A stretch of 64,000 nucleotides of DNA from an uncultured Anaerolineae bacterium. GTDB lineage: Bacteria; Chloroflexota; Anaerolineae; J036; Brachytrichaceae. A program made the position numbers and the translations under genes. How positions within the stretch are numbered: the first letter of the stretch is position 1; each line of letters opens with the position of its first letter. Below, one piece after another: positions 1-9,592 of this stretch. The notes beneath the pieces were generated by a model, which had not been told where the DNA came from, did no database searches, and saw nothing but the letters and a program-made list of their open reading frames with translations. The stretch spans positions 1 to 64,000 of the forward strand of contig CALGMA010000008.1 of the NCBI GenBank assembly GCA_937959265.1, in the 5' to 3' direction.

Positions 1-40
1 GGTTCGAGTCGCGCTAAAAGCCCATCCGGAAATGTCCATC

Positions 41-69
41 GGGTGGGTGAAGGCATTGCCTTCGTCCAT
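41..69. repeat. Degenerate copy of the intergenic palindromic repeat
   Basis: The core GAAGGCATTGCCTTC is identical to that of the perfect copy at 33600-33630. The flank at 22-33 (CATCCGGAAATG) also resembles the flank of that copy (CATCCGAAATTC). The outer arms pair partly through G-T wobbles. The rest of 1-141 holds no gene; an 8-bp inverted repeat lies at 75-82 and 104-111 just downstream of the regulator's stop codon. Confidence 0.6.
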
Positions 70-141
70 GTATTCCCAGATCGGATGATGGGCGGATCGT
101 AGAGATCTGGGAGGGCGCCCGGCTTGGCATTCGGGAATCAA

Positions 142-3100
142 TCACACCAGTGCCGGCGGATCGGGCCAGACGTCTTCGGCGCCGGCGCGCAAGATGGCTC
201 GATTGAAGGCAAAGGCGGAGAGATAACGCTCGTGCTGGGCCGGCGTGAGCGCATCTTGCAGGCGACGTAAACTGTTTGTCGCCTCATCCAGCGCGGCGCG
301 CGCCTCGTCCATCCGGCCCAGCGCGCGCAGCACCTGCGCCCGCGCAAACCAGACCTGCTGCGGGTTTTCTACCCGTGGCATCCGCTCCAGGTCGGCGATG
401 GCCTGAGCGCTGTGTGCTTCGGCGGCCGGCAGGTCGCCCAGGCGCAGGCAGGCGATCGCCAGGAAGGCGCGGTCAATGCTCATGTCCAGGTGACCTTGTG
501 CGCTGCGTAGAGCCAAGCCCTGCTCCATGCAATCGCGCGCTTCGTCTAGCCGGCCCTGTTGCAGCAGCGCGGCGCCCAGGTTGGCCAGCGCGGCGGCCTG
601 TTGCGCCGGCAGATTGACCTCGCTGGCGCGCGCGTAGGACTCGCGCAGCCAGCATTCGCCCTCCGCGCCTTGGCCCAGCCAGACGCATGCCGCGCCGATG
701 TTGCTGGCCGCCACGCACAGCCCGCGCACGTCCTGAATCGCCTCAAACAGCGCGTATGCCTCGCGCGCCAGGGCGACGCCTTGTTCAAAGTTGCCTTGGC
801 GCAGGGTGAGCGTGCTGGCGTTGACGCGCGCGGCGGCCATGCCCTGGCGCAGGTTGAGCGCGGCGTAGCCTGCGTAGGCGGCGGCGTAGGCAGCCAGCGC
901 TTCGTCGAGCCGTACCAGTCGGGCGCATGCGCGGGCGATCAGCGTCTGGGCGTTGGCTTCGGCGTCGGGCAGGCCGCGCTGGGCGAACAGCCGTAGCGCT
1001 TCCTGGCCGTAGGTCAAGGCGGTGGCGAAGTCGCCGCGAACTGAAGCCAGTGTGCCTCGCGCGAGCATGAGCTTTGGCAGCAGCGGCGAACGCGCGCCGG
1101 CTAGGGCTATCGCCCGGTTCAGCGCGGCCTCCGCAGCGTCGTAGCGCTCGCGCAGTTGTTCGATCTCCGCCCAGGTCAGCCAGACTTGCGCCTGGGCGTT
1201 GGGTTCGCCTTGCTGGGCCGCCGTCAGCGCTTGTTGGAAGGCGGACTCGGCTTCTGACCAGCGATGGCGTTGCGCCAGGGCGCGCCCCAGGGCCATCAGG
1301 ATGCGGCTGTCGCCGTGCAGCGTGCACGCCGAGGCGCGTTGCAGCGCGTCTATGGCTTCGTCCCACGCGCCGCGCGCCAGGGCGTCCTGCCCTTGTCGGT
1401 AGTGCGCTTCCGCCTGCCACTCGGAGCGATGGGGCATGGCGCCGGCGAGTTGGCGCAGGGCGGAAAGAGCGGCGGCTTGCCGTTCGTGTTGGCCGCTCTC
1501 GCGCAGCAGGCTTTCCTGCAAACAGAGCAGGCCGAACTGGAGCTCGGGCTTGCGCGCCAGGGCCAGGCCGCGCTGGATGGCGCCGAGCGCCGCCGGATAA
1601 GCGTAGCGCTCGCGCGCGCGGCGGGCCGCTTCCAGCCATAGCGCGGCCGCGCGGTTGGGTTGGCCGGCGGCCTCCAGGTGATGCGCGATGCGGCTGGGAT
1701 CGGCCTGATGCTGATGGAGCAGGGCAGCGGCCTGCCGATGCAATTGCTGGCGGCGCGCAGGGGAGAGCGCGTCCAGCGCTGCGCGCTGTATTTCCGGCGC
1801 GGCGATGGCATACCGGTCGCCGCAGCAGGTGAGCCAGTGCCATTCTGCGGTCAACGCCTCACACGCGCGCTCCACGTCGTCCAGGCTGCGTCGGCTCAAG
1901 CGCTCCAGCGCGGGCACGGCGCCGCTGCCGAAGATGGCCAAAGCCTCCAACACTTGGCGCGTGGTCGAGTCGAGGGCGGTCAGGTTAATTTGGATCGCGG
2001 CGCGCCATGAATCCGGCAACTTGGCGTTGGGCGTTGAGGCGGCGCGCAGCATGTCCAGCGCGCCGCGCGGCGCGCCGCCGGTGCAAGTCCAGATCGTGTC
2101 GGCAAAGTCGGCCGGCAGGCCGCAGCGCTGCACCAGGGTAGCGATAGTAGCCTGGCTGAGGGGCGGCAGGCGCCACATGCGCAGCATGTCCTGCGCTTGC
2201 AGCTCGTCGAGCAATGCTCGTAACGCCTCAGGCGCGGCTTGGGCGGTATCGCGACAGGTGATGATCAGCGCCATGTGGCTGTCGGCGAGGCCGCGCGCTA
2301 ACCAGCCGATGGCTTCGACCGATGCTGCGTCGGCGCAATCCATATCGCTCAACACCATAGCGGTCGGGCGGCCATCCGTCAGCGCCAACAACGCCCGCGG
2401 CAGGGCCTGCAACAGCCGGCGCGACGCCGTGTTCGGCGATGTCCCCTCGGCCAGAGCGGATGGGTGTGGGAGTTGGGGGAAGACCGCCCGTAGCTCCGGC
2501 AGCAGGCGCACGGCTTCGCTCATCCAGAGGTTGAGCGGTGTTGTATTAAACGCGGCCGACTCGTGCGCGCGCGCCAGGTGTTCGTGCGCGGCGACATCGA
2601 GCAGGAGGCGCATGAGGTCGAGCGGCGCATCCGCTGCTGCGGCGTGGCCGCTGACTTCCCAGACGTTCACATCCGCCTGTCGCTTGCGCACCGTCCTCAA
2701 GGCTTGCTCAACTAGAGTGCGCTTGCCGGCGCCGGTCGGCCCTTGTATCCACAGCACGGCGGACATGTGCTGCAGCGCCTGCGCGATGGCTTCGGCAAGC
2801 TCGCGCTCGGCGGCCTCGGCGCGCGGGGCGATGTCGGCCAAGCGCAAGCGATGAGCCGGTGAAGGCGGCGGGTTGGCGTCGGGCGAGGGCGCGAGCCAGA
2901 TGGTTTGGCTTTCCGCGTCGCTAGACGCCAGCCCGAAGGCCAGCGGGCGCACTTCGTCAATCCGCCCTTCCAACACGGCCCGATACACGGCGCGCGTCGC
3001 TTCGTCCGGCTCGACGGCCAATTCGCGCTCCAGCAGACTGGCGCACCAGGCAAACTGGCGAACGGCCTCGCTGCGCCGGCCGATTGCGGCATATAGCCAG

Positions 3101-3741
3101 ATGGCCTTGCGGTGGAGGTCTTCCGCAAGCTCATCGAGCGCCAGGGCTTGCTCGACGGTGGCGGCCGCGAGGGGATAGTCTTTGAGGGTCACATACCCTC
3201 TGACCATGCGGCGCAGCGTGTCCATCTTCAGGCGCGCGAAGCGTTCGCGTTGCTCCAGCAGCCAGTTCTCGAATTCCGGCGCGTCGTCGAGTTCAAATCC
3301 CTTCAAGAGCGGTTCGGCGCTGATGCGCGCGGCCTGTTCGGCGGCGCGCAGGCCGGATGGGTCGGGCATGTGATGCGCTTGCGTGGAGAGCTGGATGAAA
3401 TCGCGCGCGTCCACGCGGCACATGTGCGGGTTGAGCTTGAGCAAAACGCTGCTCGCGTCTGTTGCGCCGGATAGCAGCCGTGTCGCCGACTGTCCGATCG
3501 CGCAGCGCAGTTCGGATAGCGAGCGACGCAGACGCTGGCGGGCGACATCTTGGGGGGCGTCGGCCCACAAGAGATAGCACAGCTCATCGCGCATGATCGG
3601 CCGCTCGTTCAGCGCTAACACCGACAAAATTGCCAGCGGTTGACGCCGGCGGAAGCTGAGTTCGCGCTGGTTGGCGGACAAGCGCGGTGGCCCGAACACC
3701 CTCAATTCCAAAGCCGAAACAGATAACGCGTCAGCGCTCAT
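142..3741 (-). CDS. BTAD / AAA ATPase / TPR transcriptional activator
   Basis: Very large cytoplasmic regulator of about 1,199 residues. The first ~100 residues resemble an OmpR-like winged helix (LRVFGPPRLS...RRQPLAILSVLAL), followed by a helical BTAD region to about residue 250 as in SARP/AfsR-type activators. A P-loop (GPTGAGKRT) near residues 332-346 starts an AAA/STAND-like ATPase module. The C-terminal ~500 residues are Ala/Leu-rich helical pairs with TPR character (for example YRQGQDALARGAWDEAIDAL). I chose the ATG at 3741 over the TTG at 3753. No DNA target or inducer can be deduced. The gene is transcribed away from the window edge and is not part of an obvious operon. The family call is firm; the role is inferred. 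Confidence 0.85.
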   Translation of the reverse strand: MSADALSVSALELRVFGPPRLSANQRELSFRRRQPLAILSVLALNERPIMRDELCYLLWADAPQDVARQRLRRSLSELRCAIGQSATRLLSGATDASSVLLKLNPHMCRVDARDFIQLSTQAHHMPDPSGLRAAEQAARISAEPLLKGFELDDAPEFENWLLEQRERFARLKMDTLRRMVRGYVTLKDYPLAAATVEQALALDELAEDLHRKAIWLYAAIGRRSEAVRQFAWCASLLERELAVEPDEATRAVYRAVLEGRIDEVRPLAFGLASSDAESQTIWLAPSPDANPPPSPAHRLRLADIAPRAEAAERELAEAIAQALQHMSAVLWIQGPTGAGKRTLVEQALRTVRKRQADVNVWEVSGHAAAADAPLDLMRLLLDVAAHEHLARAHESAAFNTTPLNLWMSEAVRLLPELRAVFPQLPHPSALAEGTSPNTASRRLLQALPRALLALTDGRPTAMVLSDMDCADAASVEAIGWLARGLADSHMALIITCRDTAQAAPEALRALLDELQAQDMLRMWRLPPLSQATIATLVQRCGLPADFADTIWTCTGGAPRGALDMLRAASTPNAKLPDSWRAAIQINLTALDSTTRQVLEALAIFGSGAVPALERLSRRSLDDVERACEALTAEWHWLTCCGDRYAIAAPEIQRAALDALSPARRQQLHRQAAALLHQHQADPSRIAHHLEAAGQPNRAAALWLEAARRARERYAYPAALGAIQRGLALARKPELQFGLLCLQESLLRESGQHERQAAALSALRQLAGAMPHRSEWQAEAHYRQGQDALARGAWDEAIDALQRASACTLHGDSRILMALGRALAQRHRWSEAESAFQQALTAAQQGEPNAQAQVWLTWAEIEQLRERYDAAEAALNRAIALAGARSPLLPKLMLARGTLASVRGDFATALTYGQEALRLFAQRGLPDAEANAQTLIARACARLVRLDEALAAYAAAYAGYAALNLRQGMAAARVNASTLTLRQGNFEQGVALAREAYALFEAIQDVRGLCVAASNIGAACVWLGQGAEGECWLRESYARASEVNLPAQQAAALANLGAALLQQGRLDEARDCMEQGLALRSAQGHLDMSIDRAFLAIACLRLGDLPAAEAHSAQAIADLERMPRVENPQQVWFARAQVLRALGRMDEARAALDEATNSLRRLQDALTPAQHERYLSAFAFNRAILRAGAEDVWPDPPALV

Positions 3742-3842
3742 ACTGCGAAGCAAGCCTCAGAGGTAAAAACGTAGTTTGAAGCAGGCTTCGGCGTGGCTTT
3801 TTTGCAATGTGCCGAAGAAGGAGTTGTTTAATCAGCAGCGCT

Positions 3843-4922
3843 TCAATCCGCCCTGACCATGAACTTCACGCACACCGGCTTGGGGATGTGAAGCCGGTCG
3901 TGGGCCGAAAGCTGGCCGGTTGCTTCGTCCACTGCGAAGAGTGTGATCGAATCGCTTTCCTGGTTGGCGGCCCACATGAAGCGGCCGGTGGGATCGAGCG
4001 CGAAGTTACGCGGCCAATGCCCGCCCGTCGGCTCCTGGCCGAGCGGCGACAATCGGCCATCATCTGCGATGGAGAAGATGGCGATGCTGTCGTGCCCGCG
4101 GTTCGAGCCATACAGGAAGCGTCCCGATGGCGCGACGTGCACGTCGGCGCAGTAGCTCGTCTGCGCGTAGCCTTCCGGCAGCGTGGAGATCGTTTGCAGC
4201 TCGCGCAGCTTGCCGCGCTCGGCGTCGTAGGCGAACGCGGTCACCGTGTTGTCCAGCTCGTTGATGACGTAGGCGAAGCGACCGCTGGGGTGAAAGGTGA
4301 AGTGGCGCGGGCCGGCGCCAGGTTTCACCGGCGCGAATGCCGGCTCGTTCGGCGTCAGCTTGCCGCGCTCGGCGTCGAAGCGATAGATCATCACCCGGTC
4401 CAGGCCAAGATCGGCGACGAAGGCGAAGCGATTGGCCGGATCGAGGATGACCGAGTGCGCGTGCGGCCCCTCTTGTCGCTGCGGGTTGACGCTGGCGCCG
4501 TGATGCTGCACGAAGTCGCTGGCTTCGGCGAGCGATCCATCCGCATTGATCGGCAGCACAGCGACGCTGCCGCTGCCGTAGTTGGCGACGAGGACGCATC
4601 GCCCGGTCGCGTCCACACTGAGGTGGCACGGCCCTGAGCCGACGGATGATTGCTGGTTGAGCACGCGGAGTTTGCCGGTCCGCGCTTCGATGACAAATGC
4701 GCTCACCGCGCCGGCCGGTTTGCCGCCGAAGTCCCCCACCTCGCTTACGGCGTATAGGAAGCGCCGCGAGGGATGGATGGCCAGGAACGATGGATTGGAC
4801 AAGCCCTCGGTTGCACCGAGCGGTTGCGCCGTCCCGCGTTCCGCATCGAACTGGAAGGTAAAGATACCCTCGCGCCGGCCGTTCGTGTATGTGCCGACGA
4901 AGGTGTAGAACATGGATGCCAT
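3843..4922 (-). CDS. Lactonase family protein (6-phosphogluconolactonase-like beta-propeller)
   Basis: A 359-residue protein with seven-bladed beta-propeller lactonase character. It opens with YTFVGTYTNG and has repeated blades such as HPSRRFLYAVSE, LDPANRFAFVADLG, FHPSGRFAYVINE and LDPTGRFMWAAN. This architecture matches YbhE/Pgl-type 6-phosphogluconolactonases, which hydrolyse 6-phosphogluconolactone in the oxidative pentose phosphate pathway. Close relatives act on other lactones, so the substrate is not certain. The gene lies 9 bp downstream of the Ldh2-type dehydrogenase on the same strand and is probably cotranscribed with it. A second ATG at 4913 is an equally plausible start. Confidence 0.85.
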   Translation of the reverse strand: MASMFYTFVGTYTNGRREGIFTFQFDAERGTAQPLGATEGLSNPSFLAIHPSRRFLYAVSEVGDFGGKPAGAVSAFVIEARTGKLRVLNQQSSVGSGPCHLSVDATGRCVLVANYGSGSVAVLPINADGSLAEASDFVQHHGASVNPQRQEGPHAHSVILDPANRFAFVADLGLDRVMIYRFDAERGKLTPNEPAFAPVKPGAGPRHFTFHPSGRFAYVINELDNTVTAFAYDAERGKLRELQTISTLPEGYAQTSYCADVHVAPSGRFLYGSNRGHDSIAIFSIADDGRLSPLGQEPTGGHWPRNFALDPTGRFMWAANQESDSITLFAVDEATGQLSAHDRLHIPKPVCVKFMVRAD

Positions 4923-4931
4923 AGTCTCTGT

Positions 4932-5969
4932 TTATATCACCAGGCCGACCTGCGCAGCCGCCTCCACGATCAATCGCCAGGATTCATCGGCCAACGGGAT
5001 GCCCGCGCGCAGGCGCTGCGCGCGGATGCGAAAGTCAATCGTGCCCGGCATCACTACTTCATCGAAGCCTTCCATCGGCAGCGTGTTCACAACGTAGGCG
5101 CGCAGGTCCTCGACCAGTGCCCTGAACGTTTGCACGCCGCAGAATGCCTCGGGGTCAATGGCGATCAAACACAGCCCGTTGACATGCGGCTGGGGCTGGC
5201 TGGCGGCGTAACCGGCCAGCACGCCACCCAACAGCTCGACCAGCAGCGCCAGGCCGAACCCCTTGTAGCCATACTGTGAGCCAAACGGCAGAATGGCGCC
5301 GCGTGGCGGACCATAGAATGCCCTTGGATCGGTGGACGGCTGGCCGTGCGCATCTACGATGATCCCCTGGGGCAGCGACTTGCCTGCGTGTAGGTGCACG
5401 CGGATCTTGCCCTCGGGCATCATGCACGTCGCCATATCCATGACGATGGGTGTGCTACCGGCGGCGACCGGCACAGCCCAGGCCAACGGATTGGTACCCA
5501 GCCGTCCTTCTCGGCCGCCCCACGGCGCGACCGAGTGGCCGCCCTGTGTGTTGTTTACGAAGGCCAGCCCGATCAGGTCACGTTCGGCGATGCGCTGTAC
5601 CCACGCGCCCAGTCGGCCAACATGATGGCTGTTCCGGCTGATCACGCACGCCACACCACCGCGCGCCTTTTCGTAGGCCACCTCGACCATGGCGCGCGCG
5701 CTGACCGCGCCGAAGTTGAAACCGCAATCCACAAGCGCTGTCGTTGGCGTCTGCTGTGCGATGGTGATCGGTGAGCCTGGCCGGATGCGCCCCTCGCGGA
5801 TGTCGCGGGCATACTGTGACGCGCGCATTACGCCGTGCGAGTCGAAACCCAGCAGGCTAGACTCGACCAACTCCTCCGCGGCGATGCGCGCCTCGTCTTC
5901 CGGTGCGCCATATGCGGCGAACAACCTCGAGCACGTGTCCAGGAGATAGTCAGGGGTAAACGTCGGCAT
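4932..5969 (-). CDS. Ldh2/malate-lactate dehydrogenase family oxidoreductase
   Basis: A 345-residue protein of the NAD(P)-dependent Ldh2 family (malate, L-lactate, ureidoglycolate and related 2-hydroxyacid dehydrogenases), which is unrelated to the classical Rossmann LDHs. Family segments visible include FDSHGVMR, a histidine-containing SRNSHHVGRLG, GTNPLAWAVP, the MDMATCM region and YGYKGFGLALLVELL. It is probably cotranscribed with the lactonase gene downstream. The pairing suggests oxidation of a sugar acid or hydroxy acid, but the substrate cannot be read from the sequence. The ATG at 5969 gives the usual family N-terminus. Confidence 0.85.
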   Translation of the reverse strand: MPTFTPDYLLDTCSRLFAAYGAPEDEARIAAEELVESSLLGFDSHGVMRASQYARDIREGRIRPGSPITIAQQTPTTALVDCGFNFGAVSARAMVEVAYEKARGGVACVISRNSHHVGRLGAWVQRIAERDLIGLAFVNNTQGGHSVAPWGGREGRLGTNPLAWAVPVAAGSTPIVMDMATCMMPEGKIRVHLHAGKSLPQGIIVDAHGQPSTDPRAFYGPPRGAILPFGSQYGYKGFGLALLVELLGGVLAGYAASQPQPHVNGLCLIAIDPEAFCGVQTFRALVEDLRAYVVNTLPMEGFDEVVMPGTIDFRIRAQRLRAGIPLADESWRLIVEAAAQVGLVI

Positions 5970-5993
5970 ATTACGGAGTGTATCAACGAAGAA

Positions 5994-6024
5994 GCGCTTC
6001 GGTTTCGCGAAGCAACCGAAGCGC
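5994..6024 (-). terminator. Hairpin downstream of tRNA-Leu
   Basis: Perfect 11-bp inverted repeat (5994-6004 with 6014-6024, loop 9 nt) six bases past the tRNA 3' end in the direction of transcription. It is followed on the minus strand by a short T-containing run (TTCTTCGTTG). It probably ends or processes the tRNA transcript before the dehydrogenase gene. Confidence 0.6.
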
Positions 6025-6030
6025 CTTGGA

Positions 6031-6112
6031 TGCCCAGGACAGGATTTGAACCTGCAAGCCTTTCGGCACTACCCCCTCAAGATAGCGTGTCTGCCAATTC
6101 CACCACCTGGGC
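6031..6112 (-). tRNA. tRNA-Leu (anticodon GAG)
   Basis: The minus strand reads GCCCAGG for the 5' acceptor strand and CCTGGGC plus discriminator A at the 3' end. The D-arm contains TGGTGGAATTGGCAGACAC, typical of bacterial tRNA-Leu. The anticodon stem-loop CTATC-TTGAGGG-GGTAG gives anticodon GAG, decoding CUC/CUU. A short variable arm (TGCCGAAAGGC) and a T-arm with GGTTCAAATCC follow. The 3' CCA is not encoded. Length is 82 nt. Confidence 0.95.
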
Positions 6113-6122
6113 GCGTATAGAA

Positions 6123-6151
6123 ATTATATCAGCCGAAACGAGGTGGATCAA
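6123..6151 (-). promoter_or_regulatory. Sigma70-type promoter of tRNA-Leu
   Basis: On the minus strand TTGATC (6151-6146) and a perfect TATAAT (6128-6123) are separated by 17 nt. The predicted transcription start is only a few bases before the tRNA 5' end. The remaining sequence up to the LCP gene (6152-6385) shows no other feature I can support. Confidence 0.75.
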
Positions 6152-6385
6152 TCGTTCATACAAACAAAGAGGGATGTAACTGATTGCCGATTCGACTGAT
6201 CGGCGTGGTCCGACCGCCAAGCGCACATCGTTCGCGGTTGACATAGAAACAAGTCCGGGTGAGAATGGCAGCACAATTCTAAGAAGAGAGGTCAAGAGGG
6301 GGCCCGTAGTCCGATCGCATCGTAGTCCGCCGCTTCGAGCCTTTTCATCGCTCTCCATTAAAGCAATGTTTCGCTACGATTGATC

Positions 6386-8425
6386 ATGAAGTGGACTTGC
6401 TCGATCCACAGGCTGGCCAGCGCGCTCCTGATTACAACATCGCTCGGCGTTACTGCTCCGGCGCTCAGAACGGCGCATGCGCAGGGCCAACAACCGCCTG
6501 CCCAACCCGCGTCAACGCCGATGCCCATCCCGCCACCGGCGCGTAAGATTGCGCTGCCGCCCGGCACGTTCAACATTGCCTTGCTGGGCATTGATAAGCG
6601 GCCGGATCGCGGTTTCATGAACACCGACGTCATCATCATCGCCAGCATCAACTCCGACGTGCCGATCGTCACTTTGCTCTCGGTCCCGCGCGACACGCAG
6701 GTGTACATCCCCGGCGTTGGCATCAAAAAAGTCAACCAGGCCTACGCCTTCGGCGGCCCGGATCTCTTCAAAGAAACCATTCGCTACAACTTCGGCTTGG
6801 ACGTTGCCAACTACGCGATGGTGAACTTCGCCGGGCTGGTGCGCGCTGTAGATGCACTGGGCGGCGTAGATGTGATCGCCACCTGCCCGATCCAGCACAA
6901 CTTTCCGCGTGACCCATATTACATGGGCGGCAGCATCGTGGCGAAGGACTACGTGGATACGTTCACTGGCGAGGTGTGGCCGGCCGGCTCGCGTGTGCCG
7001 CTGCTGCGCATAGATCTGCCGAAGCCCGGCGTGTACAGCTTGAATGGCTTGCAAGCGCTGGCTTACGTGCGAGCGCGCTACAACGTCCCCGGCGGTGACG
7101 TGGACCGCGGTCGGCGCGAGCAGCGCATCGTGCGCGCCCTGCTGGCTAAGGCCCGCCAGGTCGGCTCGCTCACCAAGCTTACCGAACTCTACAACGCCGT
7201 GCGCAGCGACGTCGAAACCGACTTGACGCTGGAGAGCATCCTGCGCTACGCCATGATGATTGACAAGATTGGCGATGCTGTAGTGCGTAGCCGCTACCTG
7301 ATGGGCTACGACGCGAACGGCGCCGCACTGGAGGGTGCGCCAAGAAACTGGAACGACCGGCTGGACTACATCCAGAAGGCTTTGAATGTTGCCCTCAACC
7401 AGCGCATCAACGACGGCATCCCGATCGAGGTGCTAGATGGCATCGGCGATCCAGGCTTTGCATTGGCAGCGGCGGATCGCCTGAAAGAACTGGGCTTCGT
7501 GGTGACAGCCATCAAGCCGGTTGGGCAGCGCTACGCGCGCACGATGGTGATTGACCACATGACGACCAAGAAGGGCAGCGCGCTGCCGCTCTTGCTGCGC
7601 ACGTTCAACATCAACCAGAAGAACGTCGTCGCCGAGCCGAACCCGAGTGGGCCGCGCTTCACCGTCATCGTGGGGCCCGATTTCAACACCTGCTACTACG
7701 CCAAGTCGCTGGCGGCGGCGGGCAGCCAACCGATCAAACCACAGGAGATCTCCCCGGAGGAAGTGTTGCAGCCATTGCAGACCTCGGTCGTCGTCACCGA
7801 CACTGCGCACATCGCACAGGCAGTGGTTGAGTCGCTCAACCAGCAAGCCGCTGTTGTGATCACCGCAACGGTGCTGCTCGACCCGGCGGCCGCAGCCATG
7901 ACCCCGCCGGCGGCGCCGGAGGTCGCCCCGCCCATCTTCCTGGTGCCGCCAGGCGACATCGTCAACATCCGTAGCGCGCCGACCGTACGTTCGCGCAGCC
8001 TGGGTCAGTTGCGTGGTGGGTTCAGCAGCGAGATCCTCGGCCGCAGCGTGGACGGCAACTGGCTGCAGTTCCAGATGCCGCGCACTGGCCGGCTGGCCTG
8101 GGTGAACAAGAAAGTCGTACAGGTCAAAGGCTACTTCCAGGCGATGGCTGCAGAAGGTGATGAGGCGCAAGCGCAGGCGCTGCCCAATCCCGACCCGCCG
8201 CGCATCGTCATCCCGACCGGCAACGTGGTGAACGTGCGCAGCGGCCCTGGCCTCACCTTCGACATCCTCGGCCGGATGCTCGCGCGCCAGTCGGCGCCGA
8301 TCATCGGGCGCAGCGCCGACGGCGTGTGGTGGCAGATCGAGTTCGGCGGGCAACCGGCCTGGATCTCGGCGCGCTACGTGCGCGCCACGGGCAACGCCAG
8401 CAGCGTGCCGACGACGGGGCAGTGA
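6386..8425 (+). CDS. LytR-CpsA-Psr (LCP) family protein with LytR_C and two SH3b domains
   Basis: Exported protein of about 679 residues. An N-terminal hydrophobic signal or anchor (to ~residue 32) and a Pro-rich linker precede the LCP catalytic domain (~62-290), with FNIALLGID, the SVPRD motif and YVRARYNVPGGDVDRGRREQ-type Arg-rich segments. LCP enzymes transfer lipid-linked glycopolymers onto cell-wall acceptors. A LytR_C-like domain follows (~345-480, IEVLDGIGDPGFALAAADRL), then two SH3b modules (~520-580 and ~610-670, each with VNIRSAP/VNVRSGP), which usually bind cell wall. I prefer the ATG at 6386 over the in-frame TTG at 6380. The neighbouring LysM/SH3b/SGNH proteins support an envelope role. 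The glycopolymer is unknown. Confidence 0.9.
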   Translation: MKWTCSIHRLASALLITTSLGVTAPALRTAHAQGQQPPAQPASTPMPIPPPARKIALPPGTFNIALLGIDKRPDRGFMNTDVIIIASINSDVPIVTLLSVPRDTQVYIPGVGIKKVNQAYAFGGPDLFKETIRYNFGLDVANYAMVNFAGLVRAVDALGGVDVIATCPIQHNFPRDPYYMGGSIVAKDYVDTFTGEVWPAGSRVPLLRIDLPKPGVYSLNGLQALAYVRARYNVPGGDVDRGRREQRIVRALLAKARQVGSLTKLTELYNAVRSDVETDLTLESILRYAMMIDKIGDAVVRSRYLMGYDANGAALEGAPRNWNDRLDYIQKALNVALNQRINDGIPIEVLDGIGDPGFALAAADRLKELGFVVTAIKPVGQRYARTMVIDHMTTKKGSALPLLLRTFNINQKNVVAEPNPSGPRFTVIVGPDFNTCYYAKSLAAAGSQPIKPQEISPEEVLQPLQTSVVVTDTAHIAQAVVESLNQQAAVVITATVLLDPAAAAMTPPAAPEVAPPIFLVPPGDIVNIRSAPTVRSRSLGQLRGGFSSEILGRSVDGNWLQFQMPRTGRLAWVNKKVVQVKGYFQAMAAEGDEAQAQALPNPDPPRIVIPTGNVVNVRSGPGLTFDILGRMLARQSAPIIGRSADGVWWQIEFGGQPAWISARYVRATGNASSVPTTGQ

Positions 8426-8438
8426 GTACGCCCTGGCG

Positions 8439-9503
8439 CTAGCGCGGTGTGAAGTCGGTCTCCGGCGCCAGCTCCCGCACAAACACGGCGATCAGCTTCG
8501 CCGCGCTTTCCACGTCGCTCAGCGCGATCATCTCGTTCGGCGAGTGCATGTAGCGGTTGGGGATGGAGATGATGCCGGTCGCTACGCCGCCGCGCGAGAG
8601 GTGAATCGCGTCGGCGTCGGTGCCGGTGGCGCGTGGATTGGCCTCCACGGCGTAGGGGATGCCCTCGCGTTCGGCCAGGCCAACCAGCATGTCGAACACG
8701 ATGGGGCTGCCCGCCGACCCGCGCGAGATGACCGGCCCGCCCCCCAGCTTCACGTCACCGGAGCGCCGCTTGTTTGCGTCGGGGTGGTCGGTGGCGTGGG
8801 TCACGTCCACTACGATGGCCGCCTGCGGCGCGAATGAGAAGGCCGAGGTATGTGCGCCGGCGAAGGTGATCTCCTCCTGCACCGTCGCCACCGCAGCGAC
8901 CGTCGCAACCGGGCGCGCTTGTGCAAGCAAGCGCAACGCCTCGAGCACGGTGAACGCGCCAATGCGGTCGTCAATGCTGCGGGAGACGATGCGACTGTTG
9001 GGGAAGTCGTAGGCCGGCGCATCAATCACGCCGGCCGTGCCCACCCGCACGTGTGCCAGCGCCTCGTCGCGGTTCTTCGCGCCGATGTCAATCCACAAAT
9101 CCTCGATCCTGCTGACCTTGTCACGCTCGTCCGGCTTCATTAGATGGATGGCCTTTTTGCCGATCACGCCGATCACGTCGCCTTGTTTGCCGAGCAAGCA
9201 CACGCGCTGGCCCACCAGCACCTGCGGGTCCCAACCGCCGATCGGCGCGAACCACAGGTAGCCTTCGTCATCCACGTGGGTGACCATCAGGCCGATCTCG
9301 TCTATGTGGCCGGCCAACAGCACACGCGGCGCGCCTTCCGCGCCGTTCAACACGGCGTATGAATTACCGCGCACGTCGGCGCGCACTTCGTCGGCGAAGG
9401 TCATGGCTTCTTCACGCCAGACTCGTGCCGGGCCGGCTTCGTCGCCCGATGGGCCAGGCGTACTGAGTAGTCGCTTGAGGAATGCGATGGAGCGCTCGTT
9501 CAT
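8439..9503 (-). CDS. M42 family metallopeptidase (glutamyl/TET-type aminopeptidase)
   Basis: A 354-residue cytoplasmic dinuclear zinc aminopeptidase of the M42 (FrvX/TET) family. Metal-site and catalytic segments are visible in order: AGHIDEIGLMV (His), RSIDDRIGA (bridging Asp), TVQEEITFAGA (Glu pair), VVDVTHATD (Asp) and YMHSPNEM (C-terminal His). These enzymes trim short peptides, usually as large tetrahedral oligomers. It ends 13 bp from the convergent LCP gene. A GATAAT hexamer sits 7 nt before the ATG with no Shine-Dalgarno, which suggests a leaderless transcript. Older annotations often call this family cellulase M. Confidence 0.9.
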   Translation of the reverse strand: MNERSIAFLKRLLSTPGPSGDEAGPARVWREEAMTFADEVRADVRGNSYAVLNGAEGAPRVLLAGHIDEIGLMVTHVDDEGYLWFAPIGGWDPQVLVGQRVCLLGKQGDVIGVIGKKAIHLMKPDERDKVSRIEDLWIDIGAKNRDEALAHVRVGTAGVIDAPAYDFPNSRIVSRSIDDRIGAFTVLEALRLLAQARPVATVAAVATVQEEITFAGAHTSAFSFAPQAAIVVDVTHATDHPDANKRRSGDVKLGGGPVISRGSAGSPIVFDMLVGLAEREGIPYAVEANPRATGTDADAIHLSRGGVATGIISIPNRYMHSPNEMIALSDVESAAKLIAVFVRELAPETDFTPR

Positions 9504-9592
9504 GCGCGCGATTATCCATGATGTTCAGCGCCGCGCTCTGAACGCATTGCCGTAGCTGTTACCTTTGTCACTGGCACGTTAAAATCGCGCGC

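Noticed and set aside
1-23. Possible 3' end of a tRNA at the window edge (GGTTCGAGTC)
   Set aside because: The T-loop-like motif is present, but the next bases do not form a proper T-stem with the visible GG, and the rest lies outside the window.
785-1843. Long reading frames inside the BTAD regulator, including one of 352 codons
   Set aside because: Arg/Ala/Pro-rich shadow frames of a high-GC gene; the regulator frame has clear domain sequence throughout.
3807-4637. Plus-strand frame of 276 codons over the lactonase gene
   Set aside because: It is antisense to a well-conserved beta-propeller and has no protein-family features.
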